Of a stretch of 11,426 nt of DNA, positions 5,358-11,426 are shown one piece after another. The notes below the pieces were generated by a model. The model worked only from the letters and a program-made list of their open reading frames with translations. It did not search any database and had not been told where the DNA came from. Source of the DNA: Pseudorhodobacter antarcticus (GTDB taxonomy: Bacteria > Pseudomonadota > Alphaproteobacteria > Rhodobacterales > Rhodobacteraceae); contig CAMDHB010000076.1 in NCBI GenBank assembly GCA_945897655.1, positions 1 through 11,426 of the forward strand, in the 5' to 3' direction. A program made the translations under genes and the position numbers. How positions within the stretch are numbered: the first letter of the stretch is position 1; each line of letters starts with the position of its first letter.

Positions 5358-7250
5358 ATGGGCACATTCACCAACCTTGCCGACATTCAGGCCATTGAGG
5401 CCGAAGCGCCGTGGGAGGCACGGGATGTGGGGCAGACCATCTATGATTTCTTGAGCCGGACGAAGGCCGCGCATGGCGGGCGGCCTGCGGTATCGTTTCA
5501 GATTGAATCAGGGCCGAAGTCCAAGGCCGAGACGCTGACCTGGGCCGCGTTGCATGGCCGGGTCACACAAGCCGCGAACCTGTTCCGCAAGCTGGGGGTG
5601 GGGCCGACGGATGTGGTGGCCTATGTGCTGCCCAACAGTCTGGAGACCGTGGTGACACTGCTGGGCGGGGCCGTCGCGGGGATTGTGAACCCGATCAACC
5701 CTTTGCTGGAGCCGGACCAGATTGCCGCGATCCTGCGGGAAACCGGGGCCAAGGTGGTGGTGACCCTGCGCGCCTTTCCCAAGACCGAACTGCCGCAGCG
5801 CGTGGCCGAGGCTGTGCGGCAAGCGCCCAATGTCAAGACGGTGCTGGAAGTGGATCTGGCCGATTATCTGAGCGTGCCAAAGTCCTGGATCGTGCCGATC
5901 ATCCGGCCCAAGTTCAAACCGGCCCACAGCGCCAAGGTGATGAACCTGAAGGCGGAATATGCCAAGGAGCGGTCGGACGCGCTGGATTTTGTGGACACCA
6001 AGGAGGACCGGGTTGCCGCCTATTTCCACACCGGCGGCACCACGGGCATGCCCAAGGTGGCGCAGCACCGGGCGCGGGGCATGATCTATAACGGCTGGCT
6101 GGGCGCGCGGTTGCTGTTTCAGGCCAAGGATACGGTGCTGTGCCCCTTGCCGCTGTTCCACGTCTTTGCCGCCTATCCGATCCTGATGTCGATGATCGCC
6201 AGTGGCGCGCATGTCGTGTTCCCCACCCCCGCCGGATACCGGGGGGAGGGGGTGTTTGATAACCTGTGGAAGCTGATCGAACGTTGGCAAGTGACCTATC
6301 TGGTGACGGTGCCCACGGCGCTGTCCGCCCTGATGCAGCGCCCGATCAACGCAAAGATCGACAGCTTGCGCGGGGCGTTCTCGGGCTCGGCCCCCCTGCC
6401 GTTGGAACTGTTCCGGCGGTTCGAGGCGACGACGGGGGTGCAGATCGTCGAAGGGTACGGCCTGACCGAGGCGACCTGTCTGGTGTCGGTCAACCCGCCG
6501 GATGGCAACAAGAAAATCGGATCGGTCGGCATTCCCTTCCCGCATACAAGGGTGCGGATCCTGATGACCGACGGCGGGGACGGTTGGCGTGACTGCGCGG
6601 TGGACGAGGTGGGCGAGATCTGTATCGCCAATCCCGGCGTCTTTACCGGCAAGACCTATACCGAGGCGGACAAGAACCGAAACCTGTTCGCTGACGGCAT
6701 TTATCTGCGCACCGGCGATCTGGGGCGGCTGGATGGGGATGGGTATCTCTACATCACCGGGCGGGCCAAGGAACTGATCATCCGGGGCGGGCACAACATT
6801 GACCCGGCGGTGATTGAAGAGGCGCTTATGGGGCACCCGTCGGTCGCCTTTGTGGGGGCCATCGGGCAACCTGATGCCCATGCGGGCGAATTGCCCTGCG
6901 CCTATGTCGAACTGGTCAAGGGGGCGAGTGTGGAGGCAGAGGCGCTGCACGCCCATGCCCGCGACAAGATCACCGAACGGGCGGCGCTGCCCAAGCATAT
7001 CGAGGTGTTGGCCGAACTGCCGAAAACCGCCGTCGGCAAGGTGTTCAAACCCGATCTGCGCCGGATGGCGATTGTCCGGGTCTTTAACGCTGCCCTGGCC
7101 GAGGCGGGGTTGCAGGCCGTTGTCCGCACCGTGATCGAGGACAAGAAGCGCGGGTTGGTGGCGCGTATTGAACCGACCGGGGCCATTGACAGGTCCGAGG
7201 TCGAAGGGGTTCTGGGGCAATTTGCGACAGGATGGGAATGGGCCGATTGA
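5358..7250 (+). CDS. acyl-CoA synthetase, AMP-forming (ANL superfamily), substrate unassigned
   Basis: A 630-residue AMP-binding enzyme that should activate a carboxylic acid to an acyl-adenylate and then to a CoA thioester. The phosphate-binding A3 loop is TGGTTGMPK (225-233), with Gly where many members have Ser. A5 is GYGLTE (366-371), the ribose-binding TGD has Asp454, the hinge GRAKELIIRGG has Lys471, and the catalytic A10 lysine is Lys561 in PKTAVGKVFK. All catalytic positions are present. The long N-terminal region, the GHNIDP segment after the hinge, and about 60 residues beyond A10 match a family of roughly 630-residue proteobacterial acyl-CoA synthetases (from memory). It is not the acetyl-CoA synthetase type. 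Medium- or long-chain fatty acids or an aryl acid are possible substrates. No signal peptide or membrane helix is clear. A strong GGAGAGAG ribosome-binding site precedes the ATG. It stands alone with its own 5' region. Confidence 0.93.
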   Translation: MGTFTNLADIQAIEAEAPWEARDVGQTIYDFLSRTKAAHGGRPAVSFQIESGPKSKAETLTWAALHGRVTQAANLFRKLGVGPTDVVAYVLPNSLETVVTLLGGAVAGIVNPINPLLEPDQIAAILRETGAKVVVTLRAFPKTELPQRVAEAVRQAPNVKTVLEVDLADYLSVPKSWIVPIIRPKFKPAHSAKVMNLKAEYAKERSDALDFVDTKEDRVAAYFHTGGTTGMPKVAQHRARGMIYNGWLGARLLFQAKDTVLCPLPLFHVFAAYPILMSMIASGAHVVFPTPAGYRGEGVFDNLWKLIERWQVTYLVTVPTALSALMQRPINAKIDSLRGAFSGSAPLPLELFRRFEATTGVQIVEGYGLTEATCLVSVNPPDGNKKIGSVGIPFPHTRVRILMTDGGDGWRDCAVDEVGEICIANPGVFTGKTYTEADKNRNLFADGIYLRTGDLGRLDGDGYLYITGRAKELIIRGGHNIDPAVIEEALMGHPSVAFVGAIGQPDAHAGELPCAYVELVKGASVEAEALHAHARDKITERAALPKHIEVLAELPKTAVGKVFKPDLRRMAIVRVFNAALAEAGLQAVVRTVIEDKKRGLVARIEPTGAIDRSEVEGVLGQFATGWEWAD

Positions 7251-7311
7251 GCCCGCAGATTTTTCAATTGCAGGAATCGAAATCGTGACGAATTGTTGCC
7301 GGAACAAAAGG

Positions 7312-7319
7312 AAGGAAGG
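7312..7319 (+). promoter_or_regulatory. ribosome-binding site that fixes the start of the exported protein
   Basis: AAGGAAGG lies six bases before the ATG at 7326. It argues against the in-frame TTG at 7293, which would put eleven polar residues before the signal peptide and has no such site. Further upstream, TTGCAG (7268-7273) and AATTGT (7291-7296) are 17 bases apart but match the consensus at only 3/6 each, so a separate promoter is uncertain. Confidence 0.6.
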
Positions 7320-7325
7320 TTCAGG

Positions 7326-7841
7326 ATGAAACTGTTGGGATTGAGTGTTGTGGCTGGCTTGCTGTCTGCACCTGCCTTGGCCAACGAGGTCGAGAGGCTG
7401 TACGCGCACAAGGCCTGGGTCGTGGAAGGCGTGACCTTTGACGATGGGTCGCTTGCCTGTCTGGCAGAGGTGTCTGATCCGGGCGAAAGCTTTACGATCT
7501 GGACCTTTCCGGACAACTCGATCCGGTTGCAGTTCTATTCGGAGGATTGGGATTTCGGCGAAGGCGATACGGCGGATCTGGAGGTCGAGATTGACAACCG
7601 CTCGCCCTGGACGCTGACCGGTGCGAACCTGGCGCAAAACTCGGTGCTGTTCGATTTGCCCGATCTGGATGAAAGCGTGAACTTCATTATCGAGGTTGCC
7701 GCGGGGCGCACGCTGTATCTGCGGTCCGACGATGGGTCCGATATTCGCAGCTATTCGCTGGCCGGGTCATCGGCATCTATCAGCTATCTGGTGGATTGCG
7801 GCAATGCGATTTCCGACGACGGCAGCAACCCGTTCAAGTGA
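7326..7841 (+). CDS. exported acidic protein of unknown function with two cysteines
   Basis: A 171-residue protein starting with a clear Sec signal peptide: Lys2, a hydrophobic core at 3-14, and a signal-peptidase I site at APALA|NE (after residue 19). No lipobox is present, so it should be soluble in the periplasm or released. The mature part is rich in Asp/Glu and in predicted beta-strand stretches. It has one cysteine near each end (Cys45 and Cys158) that could form a disulphide. The layout, with W near the start, Cys, alternating strands, a late SLAGSS and a final Cys, is reminiscent of IalB-like proteins of alphaproteobacteria, but I cannot show homology by eye. It follows the acyl-CoA synthetase by 75 bases in the same direction. 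Its TGA directly abuts the stop codon of the convergent dtd gene. Function unknown. Confidence 0.85.
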   Translation: MKLLGLSVVAGLLSAPALANEVERLYAHKAWVVEGVTFDDGSLACLAEVSDPGESFTIWTFPDNSIRLQFYSEDWDFGEGDTADLEVEIDNRSPWTLTGANLAQNSVLFDLPDLDESVNFIIEVAAGRTLYLRSDDGSDIRSYSLAGSSASISYLVDCGNAISDDGSNPFK

Positions 7842-8285
7842 CTAAAGCGTGTCGGTGTCCATCCATATGGTCACCGGCCCGTCATTGTTCAGGCTGACAT
7901 CCATATCGGCGCCGAAGATGCCCTTGGCGACGGGGATCCCCTCGGCTGCGATGCGGGTGGTAAAGTAGTCATAGAGCGCGCGGCCCGTGTCGGGGGCGGC
8001 GGCATAGGAAAAGCCGGGCCGGTTGCCGCGCAGATCGGCGGCAAGGGTGAACTGGCTGACGATCAGGGCAGCGCCGCCGTTGTCGCGCACAGACAGGTTC
8101 ATCTTGCCCGCGTCATCCTTGAATATCCGCAGCTTGGCGATCTTCGTTGCCAGTTTCTCGGCCTGCGCTTCGCTGTCGCCCTGCATTGCGCAGATCAGGA
8201 TCAGAAGGCCGGGGCCGATTTCCCCGGTGACCGCGCCGTCAACCGTGACAGAGGCCCGGCTGACGCGTTGCAGAAGTGCCCTCAC
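7842..8285 (-). CDS. dtd: D-aminoacyl-tRNA deacylase
   Basis: A 147-residue protein of exactly the usual DTD length. DTD hydrolyses D-amino acids (and glycine mischarged on tRNA-Ala) from tRNA, a cytoplasmic proofreading step (family knowledge). The N-terminus MRALLQRVSRASVTVDG is typical. Both active-site motifs are present: SQFTLAAD (77-84) and NNDGPVT (133-139), the latter holding the Gly136-Pro137 cis pair that each subunit of the dimer inserts into the other's pocket. The start codon is GTG, sharing four bases (GTGA, 8282-8285) with the stop of the sugar kinase gene, so translation probably depends on termination of the upstream gene. The 3' end touches the stop of the convergent exported-protein gene, with no intergenic base. 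Confidence 0.96.
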   Translation of the reverse strand: MRALLQRVSRASVTVDGAVTGEIGPGLLILICAMQGDSEAQAEKLATKIAKLRIFKDDAGKMNLSVRDNGGAALIVSQFTLAADLRGNRPGFSYAAAPDTGRALYDYFTTRIAAEGIPVAKGIFGADMDVSLNNDGPVTIWMDTDTL

Positions 8286-9205
8286 AATTCATGCGCCCAA
8301 GGCGGGTTGGCCCCGGGGCGCGAACAGGTGATGGCGGCGGCGCGGGTGCCAAGCGACAGGGCCGCGTCCAGTTCGGCATCGGTCACGGCGGCAAGGCGGG
8401 CTTTGGTCAGCGCACCGGCGGTATGGAGGGAGGCGAGGGCGCCTGCGTTGAAGGTATCACCAGCGCCCACGGTATCGGCCACGATGATCTTTTGCGCGGC
8501 AACAAAGCGGTCTTGGGTGGCGGTGATGGCCCGTGCGCCCTTGGCCCCTTCGGTGATGAAAACCAGTTTTGGACCCTTCGCTATGATCTGGCGGGCAAGG
8601 GTGGCAATGTCGCCGTCGCCCATGACCCAAGCCAGATCCTCATCCGACAGTTTCACGATGTCGGCTTTTGCGATCATCCCTTCAATCCGGGTGCGGTAGG
8701 GCACCTCTTTCCCGGCGATGAAACCCAAGCGGATGTTGGGGTCGATCATCGTCACGCGCTGCCCACATTCGCGGGCCTGCAGGGCGGCATAGGTGCTGGC
8801 GGCGGGGTCGTTGACGAGGGAGATGCCGCCGAAAAAGAGCGTGGTCACGTCGGCGGGCAGGGTGGGCAACTGGTCTTGGGACAGCATCAGCCCGGCGGTG
8901 TTTTCGTCATAAAACGCATAGGTCGCCTGACCGTCCACCAGTTTGACAAAGGCCACCGTGGTGGGTCGGCCCGACCGGGCGCAGAAGGAAGTATCAACCT
9001 TCGACGCCTCCAGCGTCTGGGTCAAAATCTCGCCCAGCATGTCATTGGACAGACCGGAAAAGAACCCCGAGGGCGCGCCAAGGCGGCCAAGGGCGATGGC
9101 GGTGTTCATCACGGCCCCCCCGGCATAGGGCGCAAAGCAGGGTTCACCCAGCGTGCTGGTGCGCGGCAACATGTCGATGAGGGCTTCACCACAGCTGAGA
9201 ATCAT
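8282..9205 (-). CDS. PfkB-family carbohydrate kinase, probable fructokinase
   Basis: A 307-residue ribokinase/PfkB-family kinase that should phosphorylate a sugar with ATP in the cytoplasm. The N-terminal GEALIDML (6-13) carries Asp11, which binds sugar hydroxyls in this family. AGGAVMNTAIALGRLG (28-43) is the first PfkB signature with the Gly-Gly hinge. DTVGAGDTFNAG (244-255) is the second signature, with the anion hole and the catalytic base Asp250. The FDxLP-like opening and the SRPGANPPW ending are typical of fructokinases (Frk/ScrK), so fructose to fructose-6-phosphate is the best guess; 2-keto-3-deoxygluconate or another ketose cannot be excluded. AGGAGA lies about five bases before the ATG. 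It follows purC by 64 bases and overlaps dtd. No sugar transporter or regulator is adjacent. Confidence 0.9.
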   Translation of the reverse strand: MILSCGEALIDMLPRTSTLGEPCFAPYAGGAVMNTAIALGRLGAPSGFFSGLSNDMLGEILTQTLEASKVDTSFCARSGRPTTVAFVKLVDGQATYAFYDENTAGLMLSQDQLPTLPADVTTLFFGGISLVNDPAASTYAALQARECGQRVTMIDPNIRLGFIAGKEVPYRTRIEGMIAKADIVKLSDEDLAWVMGDGDIATLARQIIAKGPKLVFITEGAKGARAITATQDRFVAAQKIIVADTVGAGDTFNAGALASLHTAGALTKARLAAVTDAELDAALSLGTRAAAITCSRPGANPPWAHEL

Positions 9206-9269
9206 CGCGGTCTCCTGTTGATTTCGGGCATCTTAGATCGGCGCGGGCTGTTAGCGCAAACAGTCTGGT

Positions 9270-10217
9270 TCAGGTCGTGAAATATGGGGCCAGATGGGCG
9301 CGGACACGCTCCAGCGGGGTGGCAAAGCTGGTGTCGGGAATGAAGGTCTGGCCGGTGATCGCCTCATAGGCCTGAATGTAGACCTGCGAGGTGGCTTCGA
9401 TCATGGCCGCCGGAATCTCGGGGATGGGGTCGTTGTAGGGGTCGCAGCGCGCCACCACCCAGGATCGGATGACATCCTTGTCAAAGCTGGGTGGGCGAGT
9501 GCCGTCACGCAGGGCCTGTTCATAGCCTGAGGCGATCCAGTAGCGGCTGCTGTCGGGGGTGTGAATTTCGTCGGCCAGCAAGATGGTGCCATCGGCATCT
9601 GTCCCGAATTCGTATTTGGTGTCGACCAGGATCAATCCACGCTCAGCGGCCATCTGTTGGCCCCGGGCGAACAAGGCCAAAGCTTTCGCCGACACATCGT
9701 CCCACTGACTTTGGGTCAGCAGGCCCTGGCCGATGATCTGGGCCGGGGTCAGGGGTTCGTCATGACCGCCGTCAAATGCCTTGGACGTGGGGGTGATGAT
9801 GGTCTGCGGCAGGGCCTGATTGTCGCGCAGGCCGTCAGGCAGGGTGTGGCCGTACATCCTGCGCACACCCTGTTTGTACTGCGTCAGCACAGAGGTCGAG
9901 GTGCTGCCAGCCAGATAGCCGCGCACCACAATCTCGACCGGCAGGATCGTCACATGACGGCCGATCACGACATTGGGGTCGGGATAGCTGATCACATGGT
10001 TGGGGCAGATGTCAGCGGTGCGGTCAAACCAGAAGCGGGCGACCTGGGTCAGGACCTGGCCCTTGAAAGGGATGGCGGCAAGGATGCGGTCAAAGGCCGA
10101 GATGCGGTCGGATGAAATCAGGATGCGGGTGTTGTCGGGCAGGTCGTAACAATCGCGGACCTTGCCGAAATAGGGCTTGGGAAGTTCGGGGATGCGGGCG
10201 TGGTCGAGAATGCGCAT
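9270..10217 (-). CDS. purC: phosphoribosylaminoimidazole-succinocarboxamide (SAICAR) synthase, long form
   Basis: A 315-residue enzyme of purine synthesis that joins CAIR and aspartate with ATP to make SAICAR, in the cytoplasm. Motifs are GKVRDCYD (18-25), SSDRISAFD (36-44), the first SAICAR-synthase signature LPVEIVVRGYLAGS (93-106) and the second LVDTKYEFG (197-205). At 315 residues it is clearly longer than the approximately 240-255-residue PurC found beside purS/purQ/purL in many bacteria. It resembles the yeast Ade1-like long form, with extra sequence around TITPTSKAFDGGHDE and a longer C-terminus. A second, short purC may exist elsewhere in the genome (inference). The start is secure: TTGGAGG lies four bases before the ATG. 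A promoter with a perfect -35 precedes it. It leads a block with the sugar kinase and dtd. Confidence 0.96.
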   Translation of the reverse strand: MRILDHARIPELPKPYFGKVRDCYDLPDNTRILISSDRISAFDRILAAIPFKGQVLTQVARFWFDRTADICPNHVISYPDPNVVIGRHVTILPVEIVVRGYLAGSTSTSVLTQYKQGVRRMYGHTLPDGLRDNQALPQTIITPTSKAFDGGHDEPLTPAQIIGQGLLTQSQWDDVSAKALALFARGQQMAAERGLILVDTKYEFGTDADGTILLADEIHTPDSSRYWIASGYEQALRDGTRPPSFDKDVIRSWVVARCDPYNDPIPEIPAAMIEATSQVYIQAYEAITGQTFIPDTSFATPLERVRAHLAPYFTT

Positions 10218-10238
10218 GGGGCCTCCAAGTTCCTTGGC

Positions 10239-10267
10239 CCTATCGCGCGGAGGCGGGGGGATGTCAA
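10239..10267 (-). promoter_or_regulatory. purC: candidate sigma70-type promoter for purC
   Basis: On the minus strand a perfect TTGACA (10267-10262) is followed after exactly 17 bases by GATAGG (10244-10239), a 3/6 match to the -10 consensus. A start near 10232 would leave a very short leader of about 15 bases holding only the TTGGAGG ribosome-binding site. This is the best promoter candidate in the window. It lies downstream of the hairpin that closes the zinc-ribbon gene, consistent with a new transcription unit. Confidence 0.5.
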
Positions 10268-10283
10268 CGGAGGTGGGGAGGCA

Positions 10284-10301
10284 GTCGGGCTTTCGCCCGA
10301 C
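10284..10301 (-). terminator. hairpin directly after the zinc-ribbon gene (terminator-like, no T-tract)
   Basis: The minus strand reads GTCGGGC-GAAA-GCCCGAC, a perfect 7-bp GC-rich stem with a GAAA (GNRA) tetraloop. It begins one base position after the TAG stop of the zinc-ribbon gene. The following bases (TGCCTCCCC) contain no run of T, so it is not a classic intrinsic terminator. It could end transcription with Rho or protect the mRNA 3' end. Lying before the purC promoter, it separates two transcription units. Confidence 0.5.
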
Positions 10302-11426
10302 CTACTGGAACGCGCCGGGGTCGTAGAGGTAATAGCCGTAAAGGCCCCCACCGATCAGAATGGCCGCGCCGATCACGGCAAAGGTGATCTTCCAAACCGA
10401 CCAGGGACGTTCGCCCTGCACCTCGCCCGTCTGGCCGTTGACCAGAAAGCGAAAGCTTTGGCCGTTGTATTTGTAGGCGGCCATCCAGACCGGCAGAAGG
10501 ATGTGCTTGAAGGTCTCGGCGTCGTAATCGGTGTCGATGTTATCCACCCGCTGCACATCGCCGCCGATGTCGCGGCAGACATCGGAATAGATCACGGCAT
10601 CCATCTTCTTGCGCCCCGTCTCATGACCATCCGCCAGAACGATCGTATAGCCTTCGGCCTGCAACCCGGCGAGGAAGGACGGGTCATAGGGTTTCAGGCC
10701 CGACAGATCCCACGGCTCCAACCCCTCGCCCAGACGGGCGGGCAGGCTGGTGGCGGCGATGACCAGAACATCGTCAAATTGACGCGATACATTGCCAGAA
10801 GCGGGATACCAGCGGGTTTTCTGAACCTGTTCGGTGCGCCGTTCGGATTTGCCGTTCACGTTCACGGTGACCGTCCGGGTTTCGTAGTAATGCTCGCCCC
10901 TTTGCCCGGTGTACCGCGAAGCCGTGTCGGCATCGAATGTCCAGTAGGGCACGTAGACGCCGGTCATGGCGCGGCCGGCGCGGGTAAACTCCAGCAGACG
11001 GTTGGGGGCAAACCACAGGCTGCCAAGCCAGGAGATGAGGTTCTTGCGCGCGGTGGTTTCGTCCAGTTGGAACGGGATCAGGGCCTGCGGTTTGATCATC
11101 CGGCGCGACCCGGAATCAACGATCAGGGGGGTGGCGCAGAACGGGCATTCCTTGGCGTGGGTGGCTCCCTGAAACTCGACCACCGCTCCGCAATTGGTGC
11201 AGTTGGTGGCGCGCACATCTTCGCTGGCGGCGGCGGGCAGGTCGTCGCGCAGGCCGCGCGCCAGGTCCAGTTCGCGGAAGGGTTTGGCGCTGCCCGCCCA
11301 GGGGCCATCACCCGCGATGCGGATGGTCTGTTCATACCCGCAATGATCGCATTTCAGAACCGATTGACCGGGGGCAAAGCGCAACTCTGCCCCGCATTGG
11401 TCACAAGGATAGCGGTGTTCCTGGGC
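10302..11426 (-). CDS. membrane-anchored double zinc-ribbon protein, 5' end outside the window
   Basis: The reading frame is open to the right edge, giving 374 residues. Only a few N-terminal residues are probably missing, because the visible start AQEHRYPCDQCG already enters the first zinc ribbon. Numbering from the edge, ribbon one is Cys8/Cys11 with Cys26/Cys29, and ribbon two is Cys76/Cys79 with Cys94/Cys97, all CxxC knuckles. The middle (about 110-340) is a soluble domain with WFAPNRLLEF, VYVPYWTFDAD, a YETRTVTVNVNGK hairpin and KHILLPVWMAAYKY. A single membrane helix lies near 347-366, with a short tail. Relatives are often labelled primosomal protein N' or superfamily II helicase because of the zinc ribbons. 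I see no Walker A or DEAH-type motif, so that name would be wrong. Likely inner-membrane, with a cytoplasmic zinc-binding domain. Function unknown. Confidence 0.88.
   Translation of the reverse strand, partial: AQEHRYPCDQCGAELRFAPGQSVLKCDHCGYEQTIRIAGDGPWAGSAKPFRELDLARGLRDDLPAAASEDVRATNCTNCGAVVEFQGATHAKECPFCATPLIVDSGSRRMIKPQALIPFQLDETTARKNLISWLGSLWFAPNRLLEFTRAGRAMTGVYVPYWTFDADTASRYTGQRGEHYYETRTVTVNVNGKSERRTEQVQKTRWYPASGNVSRQFDDVLVIAATSLPARLGEGLEPWDLSGLKPYDPSFLAGLQAEGYTIVLADGHETGRKKMDAVIYSDVCRDIGGDVQRVDNIDTDYDAETFKHILLPVWMAAYKYNGQSFRFLVNGQTGEVQGERPWSVWKITFAVIGAAILIGGGLYGYYLYDPGAFQ

Noticed and set aside
5508..7637. A 709-codon open frame on the minus strand, opposite the acyl-CoA synthetase
   Set aside because: It is antisense to a gene with all ANL motifs intact. 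Its product is rich in His, Arg, Gln, Gly and Pro with no domain, as expected when a strongly GC-biased gene is read on the other strand.
9248..9263. CTGTT/AACAG inverted repeat after the purC stop, as a possible terminator
   Set aside because: The stem is only 5 bp, AT-containing, with a 6-base loop and no T-run. It is too weak to call, and purC and the kinase may be cotranscribed.
8276..9280. A 334-codon plus-strand open frame opposite the sugar kinase
   Set aside because: It is antisense to a gene with both PfkB signatures; composition is typical of a mirror frame in GC-rich DNA.
10218..10240. Possible hairpin hiding the purC ribosome-binding site (CCAAG-GAA-CTTGG, then AGG, flanked by GGG/CCC)
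   Set aside because: If the TTGACA-17-GATAGG promoter is used, transcription starts near 10232, inside the hairpin, so the left arm would not be in the RNA. It could matter only on a read-through transcript.
1..11426. A search for defence islands, CRISPR, toxin-antitoxin, phage, integrase or insertion-sequence features
   Set aside because: No repeat-spacer array, transposase or integrase motif, terminal inverted repeats or target duplications were seen, and all genes share the same GC-rich codon style. Nothing suggests recent transfer.

Overview
The window is a gene-dense, GC-rich piece of bacterial chromosome. Gene content, codon use (strong preference for G or C in third positions) and the character of the proteins point to an alphaproteobacterium, most likely of the Rhodobacteraceae/Paracoccaceae group. 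That placement is an inference from protein style; no rRNA or other marker is present. I see no mobile element, CRISPR array, tRNA or rRNA, phage gene or toxin-antitoxin pair. Ten protein genes are supported, plus a partial gene at each edge that is included in that count.

Left block (1-2816, all minus strand). Reading in the direction of transcription: an alpha/beta hydrolase, overlapping by four bases a PLP-dependent threonine/serine dehydratase, then a PcaD-like 3-oxoadipate enol-lactonase, then the first 42 codons of a TetA-type MFS transporter that runs off the left edge. Spacing (4-nt overlap, 59-nt gap, 48-nt gap) allows one operon of small-molecule catabolism and transport genes, although no other beta-ketoadipate pathway gene is in view.

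Centre (2917-7841). A half-size MsbA-type ABC exporter starts divergently from the left block. It runs tail-to-tail into a small nine-cysteine protein gene with a 20-bp overlap of coding ends. Divergent from that gene is a 630-residue acyl-CoA synthetase (ANL superfamily), followed by a short exported acidic protein of unknown role. The exported protein gene abuts the next, convergent gene with zero bases between the stop codons.

Right block (7842-11426, all minus strand). Transcription order is: a membrane-anchored double zinc-ribbon protein (5' end just outside the window), a strong hairpin, a candidate sigma70-type promoter, purC (long form), a PfkB-family fructokinase-like sugar kinase, and dtd (D-aminoacyl-tRNA deacylase). 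The kinase and dtd share a GTGA overlap and are probably translationally coupled.

Most of this is ordinary housekeeping and accessory metabolism. I do not find a convincing undescribed multi-gene system. The items most worth a second look are the stand-alone Cys-rich protein (4676-5203), the zinc-ribbon membrane protein (10302-11426), and the exported two-cysteine protein (7326-7841).
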